A DNA stretch of 64,000 bases from Emticicia sp. BO119 (GCF_013912375.1 NZ_JACETV010000010.1:161095-225094), one strand, 5' to 3'; positions 46,340-55,971 are shown, numbered from the stretch's first letter. Numbers and translations are program-made. The notes: generated by a model not told the origin, from the sequence alone.

Positions 46340-46410
46340 AAACTGTTTGAGTTAATCTTATTGAACAAAAATCGACTTTTTTCATTTAATAAGATTAACT
46401 CAAACAGTTT
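46340..46410. repeat. perfect 23-bp inverted repeat with 25-bp loop
   Basis: Arms 46340-46362 and 46388-46410 are exact complements (outer end AAACTGTTTGAG). Neither side shows a terminator-like T run next to the stem. It may end transcription of the cytochrome gene, or be the remnant of a small mobile element. Confidence 0.7.
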
Positions 46411-46609
46411 CTTAAAATTATGTATTAATGTTTACAAATCTGGGTTGGGCTTGGAGAAGTTTTTTGAACTTCTTAAGGCCAGTTTATTTATTATATTAGT
46501 ATGTAAGATTAATTTCAATTTTAACTTATGTCAAATAAAATTTCTACAAATATTTCCTACAGAATTACCATTTATCCATAAAAAAGTTCGTAGGTTTCGG
46601 CAAGCAAAC

Positions 46610-46617
46610 TACATTTG
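46610..46617 (+). promoter_or_regulatory. -7 promoter element of the SPFH gene
   Basis: TACATTTG, identical to the ferritin -7 element, lies 31 bases before the chosen ATG and supports that start. Confidence 0.45.
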
Positions 46618-46648
46618 GTTCATTATTTTAACTAAACCTTCAAATCCT

Positions 46649-47584
46649 ATGAATGCTATAATTATTCTTGTTGTAGTAATAGTTGTTCTTTATCTCTCAG
46701 TGGTAATTGTTCAGCAAGGAAACGTGGCTGTTATTACTGTATTCGGTAAATACCAACGTATCATGACACCAGGTCTTAATTTCAAAATTCCATTTATCGA
46801 ATATGTTTTTCGTACAATTTCAATTCAAAACCGCTCTGCCGAATTACAATTTCAAGCCATCACAAATGATCAGGCTAATGTGTACTTTAAAGCCATGTTG
46901 CTTTATACAGTAACTGACCAACAGGAAGAATCAATCAAAAATGTTGCCTTTAAGTTTATTGACCAGGCAAATTTTATGCAAGCTTTGGTACGTTCAATCG
47001 AAGGATCAATCCGTAGTTTTGTAGCAACAAAAAGACAAGCCGAAATTTTAAGCTTACGAACAGAAATTGTACTGGATGTAAAAGAAAATCTTGACCATAT
47101 TCTTTTGGGGTGGGGTTACCATTTGATTGATTTGCAAATTAATGATATAACTTTTGATGAGGAAATCATTCGTTCAATGGCAAAAGTTGTTGCTTCCAGT
47201 AATTCAAGAGCGGCAGCTGAAAATGAAGGTCAGGCGTTATTAATTACTAAGACCAAGGCCGCTGAAGCTGAAGGTAACTATATCCGTATCCAAGCGGAAG
47301 CAGAACGTGAAGCATCAAGGCTGAGAGGTCAAGGTCTTGCTCAGTTTAGAGAAGAGGTAGCAAAAGGGATGGCTGTTGCAGCAAAAGAAATGGAAAAAGC
47401 AAATTTAGATTCTTCACTAATCCTGTTTTCTCTTTGGACGGAATCATTGAAACATTTTGCTGAGGAGGGTAAAGGCAACGTTATTTTCCTGGATGGCTCT
47501 GTAGATGGAATGGAAAGAACAATGAAGCAAATGATGGCAATGCAGCAAGTTGATTCAAATGCTAAAACTATATCAAAAAAATAA
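46649..47584 (+). CDS. SPFH-domain membrane protein (stomatin/slipin-like)
   Basis: A 311-residue membrane-organising protein. The ATG at 46649 starts a membrane helix (IIILVVVIVVLYLSVVIV) directly followed by the SPFH domain: GNVAVITVFGKYQRIMTPGLNFKIPF, and QFQAITNDQANVYFKAMLLYTV. The frame is open 288 bp further upstream to 46361 but without family features. A helical Ala/Glu-rich segment (AAAENEGQALLITKTKAAEAEGNY) mediates oligomerisation. No NfeD partner gene is adjacent. A perfect palindromic terminator begins at the base after the stop. Confidence 0.9.
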   Translation: MNAIIILVVVIVVLYLSVVIVQQGNVAVITVFGKYQRIMTPGLNFKIPFIEYVFRTISIQNRSAELQFQAITNDQANVYFKAMLLYTVTDQQEESIKNVAFKFIDQANFMQALVRSIEGSIRSFVATKRQAEILSLRTEIVLDVKENLDHILLGWGYHLIDLQINDITFDEEIIRSMAKVVASSNSRAAAENEGQALLITKTKAAEAEGNYIRIQAEAEREASRLRGQGLAQFREEVAKGMAVAAKEMEKANLDSSLILFSLWTESLKHFAEEGKGNVIFLDGSVDGMERTMKQMMAMQQVDSNAKTISKK

Positions 47585-47643
47585 TGATTTACGATATTTT
47601 CTAAAAATGGGTTTAACCCATTTTTAGAAAATATCGTAAATCA
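47585..47643. terminator. perfect 59-bp palindrome: bidirectional terminator
   Basis: Twenty-nine bases on each side of T47614 are exact complements. It starts right after the SPFH stop and contains the last seven codons and stop of the LysE gene on the other strand, so one sequence serves as coding end and as terminator for both. Confidence 0.85.
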
Positions 47644-48229
47644 ATTTCATGCCTATTCCAATAAATACAATACCCGAAATATATTTTACTCGTTGAATGG
47701 TTAAATTGTTCATCCTGTTTTTTATTTTGTCAGCAAAAACCGCAAATGCTGATTCCATAACAAATATCATAATTATACAGGTAGTGAAAAAGGCAGTTTC
47801 GTCATAAATATCATATTTATATCCTTTTAAAGTGGCAGAAACTACCATCCATGATATAAAGTTGACAGGGTTAATAACATTAAGTAAAAAACCTTTCCCA
47901 AAAAAATAAAAAAAACGGGCAAGTTTAAAATCCTGAATTGTTGTAGGTGGCTTTGTATTGCTGAATTGAGCTATACCTAAGCCTACTAATAATAAGGATC
48001 CGAAAACACGAGAGTAAGTAGCAAAATGTGGAATATCTGGTAAGAATGAAGTGCCTACATAAGCAATAACTATCATTATAATATCTCCGAAGATAACACC
48101 CAGAGATATTTTTACTCCAGCCAGATAGCCGTAGTCAATACTATTCTGAATTAATGCAAAGAATACACTTCCAAATCCGAAACTTAATACCACTCCTGTA
48201 AAAAATCCTAAGGAAATCGCTTCAAGCAT
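47624..48229 (-). CDS. LysE/RhtB-family exporter
   Basis: A 201-residue inner-membrane protein with about six helices. The start SLGFFTGVVLSFGFGSVFFALIQNS corresponds to the conserved first helices of LysE-type amino-acid exporters. GYLAGVKISLGVIFGD holds the family G-x-x-x-G-D motif, and NVINPVNFISWMV the NP motif. The exported compound is unknown. It is preceded by a NUDIX gene 24 bp upstream, and the two are probably co-transcribed. Confidence 0.85.
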   Translation of the reverse strand: MLEAISLGFFTGVVLSFGFGSVFFALIQNSIDYGYLAGVKISLGVIFGDIIMIVIAYVGTSFLPDIPHFATYSRVFGSLLLVGLGIAQFSNTKPPTTIQDFKLARFFYFFGKGFLLNVINPVNFISWMVVSATLKGYKYDIYDETAFFTTCIIMIFVMESAFAVFADKIKNRMNNLTIQRVKYISGIVFIGIGMKLIYDIF

Positions 48230-48253
48230 ATTGGTGTGAAATGTTTTTAAATA

Positions 48254-48811
48254 TTACAAAAGATTTTGGAACCTTAATATCATGGTTTTTAATATTCCGG
48301 CAACACTTATTGAATCTGTAATCTTATCTGATAATACCATTTGATAAGCCTCCTTAATTGGTATTTTTCTGATTTGTAATTGCTCGGTTTCTTCAGGCTG
48401 GCTTTGCGTTTGAGTTAGGTCTTCGGCCAAATAGATATAAGCCACTTCTTTGCAAACAGAATTTGATGTGTGAAGCTTGGAGAGTATTGTCCATTTTTGC
48501 GCAATCAAACCGGTTTCTTCTAAAAGCTCTCTCTTTGCACTTTGCAATGTATCTTCACCTTCTGGACTTCCTCCCTCAGGTATTTCCCAGGAATATTCCT
48601 CGAGTGGAAATCGATATTGACCAACTAACCAGGTATTACCATCTTTGTCAATAGGGACTATTCCAATTGCAATATTTTTGAAATGGACAGAACCGTAAAT
48701 TCCTTTGCCTCCATTAGGATTCAGGACATTCTGATGGTAAACTTTTATCCAATTATTCTCGTATTTTACCTCTGAGTCGAGGACTTTCCAAGGGTTATTA
48801 TTTTCATTCAT
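48254..48811 (-). CDS. NUDIX hydrolase, ADP-ribose pyrophosphatase-like
   Basis: A 185-residue cytoplasmic hydrolase of nucleoside diphosphate derivatives. The complete Nudix box is GGSPEGEDTLQSAKRELLEETGL. VGQYRFPLEEYSWEIPEGG upstream is the arrangement seen in ADP-ribose pyrophosphatases (the conserved E-P/E-GG). Exact substrate unknown. First gene of a two-gene unit with the LysE-type exporter. Confidence 0.85.
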   Translation of the reverse strand: MNENNNPWKVLDSEVKYENNWIKVYHQNVLNPNGGKGIYGSVHFKNIAIGIVPIDKDGNTWLVGQYRFPLEEYSWEIPEGGSPEGEDTLQSAKRELLEETGLIAQKWTILSKLHTSNSVCKEVAYIYLAEDLTQTQSQPEETEQLQIRKIPIKEAYQMVLSDKITDSISVAGILKTMILRFQNLL

Positions 48812-49249
48812 TTTGCGAAATTATAATATTTTGCCCAAGGTTAAAAATTAAGCGAAAGATTCCACAAATTAAGAAAAACTTAAGAAATAAATTTTATTCT
48901 GAACTATATAAAAGGGTAATTCCTTATCATGCATTTCCAAGGTAAAAAAAGATACTTATTATGTATAATTTTTTTGTTACTTTTTATCAATTTAAAACGT
49001 TTGCATAGATTTTTGAGCACTTTTCTCGATGTACCTATTTTTATATTTACTCTTAATATAATACTATTGTATTGTTTTTAATATTTGGCTCAAACTTTAT
49101 TGATTTAATCGATTCTATTTCGCGTTTTTAAGGATTGGCACTACCCTGTTTTTTCTCTCCAGATTAAGTAGAAATAGAGAAAGTAAAGCATAACATTTGA
49201 ATCTTAATATTATTTCACTGTTTTTATTAACCTAATTTTATATTTTTCA
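48812..49249. other. 438-bp AT-rich region upstream of the SusC gene
   Basis: A divergent intergenic region between the NUDIX gene and the SusC/SusD pair. It is very AT-rich with several T runs. I find no open frame, hairpin or confident promoter. It is probably the control region and 5' leader of the susCD operon. Confidence 0.5.
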
Positions 49250-52200
49250 ATGAAACAATCCTACTCTATTCCAATTAGGGCGAGAGCTCTGATTCTGCTA
49301 TTCTTTATTCTCGGGACTACAGCCTTCGCTCAAAGAAAAGTAACAGGTAAAGTTGTTGATGCTGATGCTCAAATCGGCCTTCCGGGAGTTACCGTCCTTA
49401 TTAAAGGAGGTACTAAAGGTACCTCAACAGATGCTAACGGAAATTATTCATTAGATGTGCCTCAGAATGGAGGTACAATTGTTTTCTCATCAATTGGTTA
49501 TGAAACAAGAGAAGAGGCTATTGGAAATCGCTCTGAAATTAACATTTCGATGAATGCGGATACCAAAGCACTTAACGAAGTTGTTGTAACAGGTTATGCT
49601 TCACAACGTAAAAAAGACATTACAGGTGCTGTAACGGTAGTAGGTGCAAAAGAATTGACAGCAACACCGACTGCCAGTGTTACGCAGATGCTACAAGGTA
49701 GAGCCTCAGGTGTGGTTGTAGGAAATGACAACTCTCCAGGTGGCGGTACAATGGTGCGTATCCGTGGGTTTGGTTCTGTTAACAATAACAGTCCGCTATA
49801 TGTGATAGATGGTGTTCCGACGCAAGGAACACTAAACCAGCTTAACCCGAATGATATTGAATCAATGCAGGTATTGAAAGATGCTTCTGCAGCTTCTATT
49901 TATGGTGCACGTGCTGCTAATGGCGTTGTAATCATTACGACAAAAAAAGGTAAACCAGGTGAGCCAAGTTTCTCATTTGATTTTTACACAGGAACTCAAA
50001 GACCTGGTAAAATGCTTGATTTGCTAAACACAAAAGAATTAGGAGAGTATCTTTATCAAGCGGACCTTGGTGCCGGAAAAAATCCTTCAGTAACATCTCC
50101 TTCAGTTCAATATAAGTTCGGACCAAATGGCGAGCAAACTATTGCAGATTATATCTATCCAAACGTGTATGGTACATTGCCTTCCAATTATACCTACACT
50201 AATGATATAGCTGACCCTAATTTGGGTAAAACAGCATTTAATATTACAAAGGCAAACAAAGAAGGTACAGATTGGCAAGATGTTATTTTTGATCCTGCGC
50301 CGATTTCAAATTATCAGATCGGAGCGACTGGTGGTTCAGCAAATGCCAAATATGCTATTTCGGCTAACTATTTCAAACAAGATGGTATTCTAAGATATAC
50401 TAAATATAACAGATATTCTGTAAGAGCAAATACTGAGTTTAAAAAGGGTAAATTTACCTTAGGCGAAAACTTAACAGTTTCTTATGATGAAAGACAAGGG
50501 ATTACTAACAATGATGAGTCAAATCCAATCATGTTTGCTATTCGTGTCCATCCTATTATACCAGTATTTGACATCACAGGTGGTCCGGCTGAATTAGGGG
50601 GGACAAATAGTTCTCCGTATAATGGTTTTGCGGGTAGTAAGGGTGTAAACCTTGGTAATGCACCTAACCCATTAGCAAGATTGTATCGTGAAAAAGATAA
50701 TATCACAAAAGGTACTCACATATTCGGAAACGTTTTTGCTGAATTAGACATCATTCAGGGTTTGAAAGCAAGAACAAGTTTAGGTCTGGAATATAACCAA
50801 TACAATAGATCTGAGTATTTTCATCGTGATATTGAAGCCGCTGAGGCAAGAAATTCAAATAGCTTGAACGTAATTAATAACTATGATAGATCAGTTACCT
50901 GGTTTAACACTTTGAATTACAACAAGGAGTTTGGTGCTCATAACTTAAACGTTTTAGTGGGTACAGAGGCCGTAACAACCTATGCGGTAGGTTTTATAGC
51001 TAACAGAAGTGGTTTTGCCTTTGATGATTTAGAGTATCGTTATCTTGATGCAGGTTCTGCCTCTGGTTTGAATAACTCAGGTGGTGGTGCAACCATTAGT
51101 GCATTGTTTTCTCAATTTGGTAAAGTCAATTACTCTTACAAAGATCTTTACTTAGCCGACTTCACTCTTCGTCGCGATGGTTCTTCTCGTTTTTCTGCAG
51201 CCAACAGATATGGGGTATTTCCTGCATTTTCAGTTGGTGTCCGGATGTCTGAATTTGCATTCATGAAAGACCTGAAATTTGTAAACGATATGAAAATTCG
51301 CTTTGGATGGGGTAAAACTGGTAACCAGTTAATACCAAACGTTTATAATGCCTATACTTTATATGCTTCTGATCCGTTAAACAATGCCTATGACATTAAT
51401 GGTACTGGGTCGTCAATTGTTGGTGGTTTTGACCTTGTTCAGTTTGGTAACCCTAACGGTAAATGGGAGACTACTACCTCTACAAATATTGGTTTAGATG
51501 CGGTATTATTCAATAGTAAATTAGAGGTTGTTGTTGACTTATACAATCGTGTTACTTCAGATATGTTAACTCAGATTGCAATTCCAAGAACAGCAGGTAC
51601 TGGAACTATTCCTTACACTAACATTGGAGAAGTTCAAAATAAAGGTATTGATGTAGGCTTGAATTACAGAGACAAGATTGGTAACTTCCGTTATCAGGTA
51701 GGTGTGAACTTTGCACATTACAAAAACAAAGTTATTAAGCTTAACAACGATCCTAATGCAACTATTTTTGGTTTCACTACCCGTCTTCCTGCTATTTCTG
51801 CTACAAAAGCAGGTTTGCCAATTGCAAGCTACTATGGTTATATTGTTGATGGTGTAATTAAAGATGATGCTGAGGCTGCTGCTGCACCTAAATTCGGATC
51901 ATATACAAGAGCAGGAACGTTCAAATTCAGAGATGTTAATGGAGATGGTATAATCACCGCAGCCGACAGAACAATTATTGGTAATCCTCATCCAGATTTT
52001 ACTTATGGTATCAACGTTAACCTGGGTTATAAAAACTGGGATTTAACATTGTTTGCACAAGGTTCACAAGGAAACGAAATTTTCAATTATGTTAGATACT
52101 GGACTGACTTCAATACTTTCCAAGGTAACAGATCAAAAGATATGCTTTATAATTCATGGAAAAAATCTGGAGATGTAGCTAAACTTCCTCGTCTGAATTC

Positions 52201-52504
52201 TGGTGATGCAACAAGTCAGCAAATCTCTACTTATTTCATTGAAGATGGTTCTTACCTACGTTTGAAAAATATTCAGTTGACCTACTCAATCCCATCAGGC
52301 TGGATTAAGAAAGTTGGTTTAGGCTCTGCACAGGTTTACGTACAAGGCCAAAATATGTTTACGCTTACCAAATATACAGGTCTGGATCCGGATATTAATT
52401 TAAGAAGATCAGGTAATGATAACCAGGATATCCATATGGGTATTGACGAAGGTGCTTACCCTGTTGCAAAATCATACCTGGTTGGTCTGCGTTTAGGATT
52501 CTAA
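49250..52504 (+). CDS. SusC/RagA-type TonB-linked outer-membrane transporter
   Basis: A 1084-residue outer-membrane importer working with the SusD lipoprotein encoded next. A signal peptide ends at FILGTTAFAQ. A carboxypeptidase-like beta-sandwich follows (KVTGKVVDADAQIGLPGVTVLIKGG), then the TonB-box/plug start ALNEVVVTGYASQRKKDITGAV. The plug ends with SIYGARAANGVVIITTKKG, the SusC signature. The rest is a 22-strand beta-barrel ending in SYLVGLRLGF. No sigma/anti-sigma pair, hybrid two-component system or glycosidase is adjacent, so the substrate cannot be told. Confidence 0.95.
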   Translation: MKQSYSIPIRARALILLFFILGTTAFAQRKVTGKVVDADAQIGLPGVTVLIKGGTKGTSTDANGNYSLDVPQNGGTIVFSSIGYETREEAIGNRSEINISMNADTKALNEVVVTGYASQRKKDITGAVTVVGAKELTATPTASVTQMLQGRASGVVVGNDNSPGGGTMVRIRGFGSVNNNSPLYVIDGVPTQGTLNQLNPNDIESMQVLKDASAASIYGARAANGVVIITTKKGKPGEPSFSFDFYTGTQRPGKMLDLLNTKELGEYLYQADLGAGKNPSVTSPSVQYKFGPNGEQTIADYIYPNVYGTLPSNYTYTNDIADPNLGKTAFNITKANKEGTDWQDVIFDPAPISNYQIGATGGSANAKYAISANYFKQDGILRYTKYNRYSVRANTEFKKGKFTLGENLTVSYDERQGITNNDESNPIMFAIRVHPIIPVFDITGGPAELGGTNSSPYNGFAGSKGVNLGNAPNPLARLYREKDNITKGTHIFGNVFAELDIIQGLKARTSLGLEYNQYNRSEYFHRDIEAAEARNSNSLNVINNYDRSVTWFNTLNYNKEFGAHNLNVLVGTEAVTTYAVGFIANRSGFAFDDLEYRYLDAGSASGLNNSGGGATISALFSQFGKVNYSYKDLYLADFTLRRDGSSRFSAANRYGVFPAFSVGVRMSEFAFMKDLKFVNDMKIRFGWGKTGNQLIPNVYNAYTLYASDPLNNAYDINGTGSSIVGGFDLVQFGNPNGKWETTTSTNIGLDAVLFNSKLEVVVDLYNRVTSDMLTQIAIPRTAGTGTIPYTNIGEVQNKGIDVGLNYRDKIGNFRYQVGVNFAHYKNKVIKLNNDPNATIFGFTTRLPAISATKAGLPIASYYGYIVDGVIKDDAEAAAAPKFGSYTRAGTFKFRDVNGDGIITAADRTIIGNPHPDFTYGINVNLGYKNWDLTLFAQGSQGNEIFNYVRYWTDFNTFQGNRSKDMLYNSWKKSGDVAKLPRLNSGDATSQQISTYFIEDGSYLRLKNIQLTYSIPSGWIKKVGLGSAQVYVQGQNMFTLTKYTGLDPDINLRRSGNDNQDIHMGIDEGAYPVAKSYLVGLRLGF

Positions 52505-52530
52505 TTTTATATTAAAAACATTAAAAGAGA

Positions 52531-54297
52531 ATGAAAAAAATAATTATAATAGCACTCTTAGTTGCAACAAACTTTGCCTGCTCAGATGAATTCTTTGATT
52601 TAAAACCGCAGGGACGTGCTTCACAGGCTCAATTAACCAATAAGAACGGTGTTTCAGCACTATTAATCGGGGCCTATTCACTACTTGATGGCGTTGGCGC
52701 AGGAAATACCGGTCGTCAATCAACAATTTCTAACTATGTATTCGGAGGAATTTCATCAGACGATGCCGTAAAAGGTACTGACGCAGGTGACCAGCCTGAA
52801 CAGTCGTTTATTGAACAATACAACTGGTTAGCGGATAATACCTATTTTCTTGGAAAATGGTGGCATTCTTATGATGGTGTTGCCCGTGCCAATGAAGTTA
52901 TCCAAATTGTCGGAAGTCCAGATGTAAAGGATATGACTGATGCTGAGAAAACTCAGGTAATAGCTGAAGCGAGATTTTTGAGAGGACATTACCACTTCGA
53001 AGCAAAAAAAATGTGGAATAAAGTTCCATATATAGATGATAAAACATATGTAGCCGCTGACCCCAATTCTACCAAAATTCCAAATAGTGACGATATCTGG
53101 TCAAAAATTGAGGCAGACTTTGATTTTGCAGCCAAAAATCTACCAGCAGTTCAATCACAAAAAGGTAGAGCTACACAATGGGCGGCTAAAGCTTATCTGG
53201 CAAAAGCATACGTTTTTCAGAAAAAATGGGCGCCTGCAAAAGCTTTGTTAGATGACATCTTGAAAAACTCAGGTAAAAAATTAGTTGCAAATTATCATGA
53301 CAACTATAGAACTGGAGGAAATAATAATTCAGAGTCGATTTTTGAAGTTCAGTTTTCAGTAAACGATGGTACTAATGGTAATAATGGGAATGCTGGAGAT
53401 AACCTTAACTGGCCTTATTCATCAACCGCACCCGGTAGAGGATGTTGCGGTTTCTACCAACCATCACATAATTTGGTTAATGCATTTAAGACCGATGCTA
53501 GCGGTTTGCCTATGATAGGTAATGCAGCAGATGGAACTTTAGATACATACAATCAGGTAGATTTACCAAATGACCAAGGTATAAGTGCAGGTACTGCATT
53601 TACTTTAGATAAATCAATCCCGGTAGATCCAAGATTAGACTGGACCGTTGGCCGAAGAGGTGTCAATTTTCTTGATTGGGGCCCAATGCCAGGTTCAACA
53701 TGGATTCGTGACCAAGTTTATGCAGGACCGTTTACTGGTAAAAAATGGATGTATTATTTGGCTGAAGAAAACAGCACCACGCATTCAACCAGCAGACGTA
53801 ACGTAAATAATAATTACAGACTGCTAAAACTTTCAAGTGTGATTCTATGGCTGGCTGAGTGCGAAGTTGAATTAGGCAATCTGGCGACTGCTGAAGATTT
53901 AATAAATATGATTCGTAATCGTGCAAAAAACGGCTCTGTGCAAGATGCAACAGTATCATATAAAGTTGAGCCTTATCCTGCAGGTACATTTGCTTCGAAA
54001 GGAGCAGATTTCGCAAGAAATGCAGTTCGCATGGAATCAAGGTTAGAGTTCGCCATGGAAGGCCATCGCTTCTTTGATTTAGTGCGTTGGGGAATTGCAG
54101 AGAAAGTGCTAAATAAATATGCTGCTGAGGAAGCAGTCGCAGGTAAAGAACCTTCAGGAAGAACTTTCGCAAAACGTGGGTACATGGCTGGTAAAGTATT
54201 TGCTTCTAAAAACAACTATTTTCCGCTTCCACAAGACGAAATCCTGAATAGTCAAAAAGATGGAAAGCCTGTTTTAGTACAAAACCCAGGTTACTAA
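52531..54297 (+). CDS. SusD/RagB-family outer-membrane lipoprotein
   Basis: The 588-residue surface lipoprotein that captures ligand for the SusC pore. The lipobox is in LLVATNFACSDEFFD. The N-terminal SusD-like TPR part has LIGAYSLLDG and ARFLRGHYHFEAKKMW. The C-terminal RagB part has RNRA and ESRLEFAMEGHRFFDLVRWGIAEK, ending with FPLPQDEI and QNPGY. The length is typical. It lies 26 bp after susC and ends at a terminator, so the operon has two genes. Confidence 0.95.
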   Translation: MKKIIIIALLVATNFACSDEFFDLKPQGRASQAQLTNKNGVSALLIGAYSLLDGVGAGNTGRQSTISNYVFGGISSDDAVKGTDAGDQPEQSFIEQYNWLADNTYFLGKWWHSYDGVARANEVIQIVGSPDVKDMTDAEKTQVIAEARFLRGHYHFEAKKMWNKVPYIDDKTYVAADPNSTKIPNSDDIWSKIEADFDFAAKNLPAVQSQKGRATQWAAKAYLAKAYVFQKKWAPAKALLDDILKNSGKKLVANYHDNYRTGGNNNSESIFEVQFSVNDGTNGNNGNAGDNLNWPYSSTAPGRGCCGFYQPSHNLVNAFKTDASGLPMIGNAADGTLDTYNQVDLPNDQGISAGTAFTLDKSIPVDPRLDWTVGRRGVNFLDWGPMPGSTWIRDQVYAGPFTGKKWMYYLAEENSTTHSTSRRNVNNNYRLLKLSSVILWLAECEVELGNLATAEDLINMIRNRAKNGSVQDATVSYKVEPYPAGTFASKGADFARNAVRMESRLEFAMEGHRFFDLVRWGIAEKVLNKYAAEEAVAGKEPSGRTFAKRGYMAGKVFASKNNYFPLPQDEILNSQKDGKPVLVQNPGY

Positions 54298-54317
54298 TAA
54301 ATCATCTAAATAGTTTT

Positions 54318-54350
54318 AAAATAGCCAAGGTCATCGACTTTGGCTATTTT
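54318..54350 (+). terminator. terminator of the susCD operon
   Basis: AAAATAGCCAA pairs with TTGGCTATTTT (one inner mismatch, then G/C), followed by ATTTTCC. Confidence 0.8.
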
Positions 54351-54415
54351 ATTTTCCTCTGAATGTTAGTATCTTTGAAAAAAATCAACCTTAACTATTA
54401 ACTTAAACTATTTTA

Positions 54416-55945
54416 ATGCCTATTCTTGCCATTTCGGAGTGGACATCTTTTTTTGGCCGTTTTCATCCGCTCTTCGTTCATCTGCCAATTGGCTTCCTGA
54501 TTATTGCAGGTGTGTTTGAGATTTTAAAAATCTCAGGTCGAGTAGCGATAAGTCAGGAGATTATTAAAGTTATTTTAATTATTTCGGCCATTAGTGCTAC
54601 TTTAGCCTGTATTGCCGGATATTTCCTTTCATTAGAAGGAGGTTATAACGATGATGTGCTTGAGAAACATAAGATGCAGGGAATCTGGCTGGTAGTTTTT
54701 TGCTGGATGGCTTTGCTGGCAAAAAATACCTGGCTCAGTGATAGAATCGGGATTAATAAGTTACTTTATGCCCCTTCTTTAGTTTTATCTCTGATATTAT
54801 TGATGTTGGCAGGACACAATGGTGGAAATTTAACTCATGGAGAAACCTACTTAACTGAAAATACACCACAACCTTTCAGGACCTGGCTTGGGATGTCTGA
54901 AAAAACTACGAAGGATTCTGAGAATTCGTTAGAAAAACCTAAGATTCAGAATATAAATGAAGCAATGATTTATCAGGATATAATCAGACCCATTTTTAAA
55001 CAAAAATGCGAGCAATGCCATAATGCTAATAAAATGAAAGGTGATCTGAGAATTGATGAGGTAGAATTGTTTAAAAAGGGGGGAAAGCATGGGGCGATTT
55101 TTGTAGCAAACAAAGTTGATGAAAGTGAATTTATCAAGAGAATTCTTTTACCAGAGTCTGATGATGACCATATGCCACCCAAAGGTAAAATTCAAATTTC
55201 TGAAAATGACCTGGCATTAATGAAATGGTGGATTGAGCAAGGGGCGCCCTTTGATAAAAAAGTATCTCAGATACAAATCTCAGAATCAGTAAAACCGATT
55301 TTAGCCAGTTTAGGAGGGGAGGGTCCAGATAGCAACTTACCAGCTAATGGCATACCTCAAGATAAATTTGTAGTAGAAGAAAAATTGCTTGCCACTACGG
55401 TTTCAGCTATAGATCAAAAGATATTAGCTGAATTAAAAAAGTCAGGCGCCTTGGTTTTACCGTTTGCACAAAATAATAATTTTATCGAAATCAGTTATAT
55501 TAATAATTCTAAATTTTCTGATAACCAAGCTAATATCATTGCTAATGCACCAGAACAAACCTTGTGGTTAAAATTAAACGATACTCAGATTACCGATAAA
55601 ACTCTAATAGAAGTAGCTAAACTAACAAATCTGACAAGATTACATTTAGAACAAACCAAAATTACAGATAGTGGATTAAAAGAATTGAGTACATTAAAAA
55701 ACTTGGAATATTTGAATCTTATAGGGACTACAATTTCGGATAAGGGCATCAATAATTTATCATCATTGAAAAATCTGAAAAAGCTTTACTTATGGAAAAC
55801 TAATGTCACCACTGTTGGTGCAGAACAACTGAAAAAAAGTTTGCCTGGAGTTAAAATTGATTTAGGTATGACCGAACAACAGATCGCTGATTTTTTGAAA
55901 GCAAAACCAAATGAAAGCAGCGATGATGTATATAAGAAAAAATAA
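54416..55945 (+). CDS. DUF2231 - cytochrome c - leucine-rich-repeat fusion protein
   Basis: A 509-residue multi-domain membrane protein. Residues 1-150 carry four helices of the DUF2231 type (GRFHPLFVHLPIGFLIIAG holds conserved His). Residues about 185-285 are a planctomycete-type cytochrome c (PSCyt1-like), with heme motif CEQCH near residue 198 and the methionine ligand probably in DDDHMPPKG. Residues about 370-490 are leucine-rich repeats (LTRLHLEQTKITDSGLKEL, LEYLNLIGTTISDKGINNL). It probably transfers electrons at the periplasmic face while binding a partner through the repeats. Partner and pathway are unknown. It converges on the GH3-like gene at a shared hairpin. Confidence 0.82.
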   Translation: MPILAISEWTSFFGRFHPLFVHLPIGFLIIAGVFEILKISGRVAISQEIIKVILIISAISATLACIAGYFLSLEGGYNDDVLEKHKMQGIWLVVFCWMALLAKNTWLSDRIGINKLLYAPSLVLSLILLMLAGHNGGNLTHGETYLTENTPQPFRTWLGMSEKTTKDSENSLEKPKIQNINEAMIYQDIIRPIFKQKCEQCHNANKMKGDLRIDEVELFKKGGKHGAIFVANKVDESEFIKRILLPESDDDHMPPKGKIQISENDLALMKWWIEQGAPFDKKVSQIQISESVKPILASLGGEGPDSNLPANGIPQDKFVVEEKLLATTVSAIDQKILAELKKSGALVLPFAQNNNFIEISYINNSKFSDNQANIIANAPEQTLWLKLNDTQITDKTLIEVAKLTNLTRLHLEQTKITDSGLKELSTLKNLEYLNLIGTTISDKGINNLSSLKNLKKLYLWKTNVTTVGAEQLKKSLPGVKIDLGMTEQQIADFLKAKPNESSDDVYKKK

Positions 55946-55971
55946 AGGTTGAGGGTTTAAACCCCAACCTT
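55945..55971. terminator. bidirectional terminator at converging gene ends
   Basis: AAGGTTG/CAACCTT and GGGTTT/AAACCC pair with one bulged A. It begins at the last base of the cytochrome fusion gene's stop and contains the stop of the GH3-like gene. Confidence 0.7.

Larger units (their letters stand above)
46288..46648. other. leader region upstream of the SPFH gene
   Basis: 361 bp without a gene. An open frame continues upstream of the SPFH start, but its translation shows no family similarity. The region holds a 23-bp perfect inverted repeat (listed separately), a smaller hairpin AGAAGTT/AACTTCT at about 46456-46474 and a promoter at 46610-46617. Confidence 0.6.

Noticed and set aside
46361..46648. 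N-terminal extension of the SPFH protein by 96 residues
   Set aside because: It begins inside an inverted repeat, has no SPFH-family similarity, and a promoter element lies downstream of it.
53732..54172. A 146-residue minus-strand open frame inside the SusD gene
   Set aside because: Antisense shadow of a certain coding region, with a leucine-rich translation without motifs.
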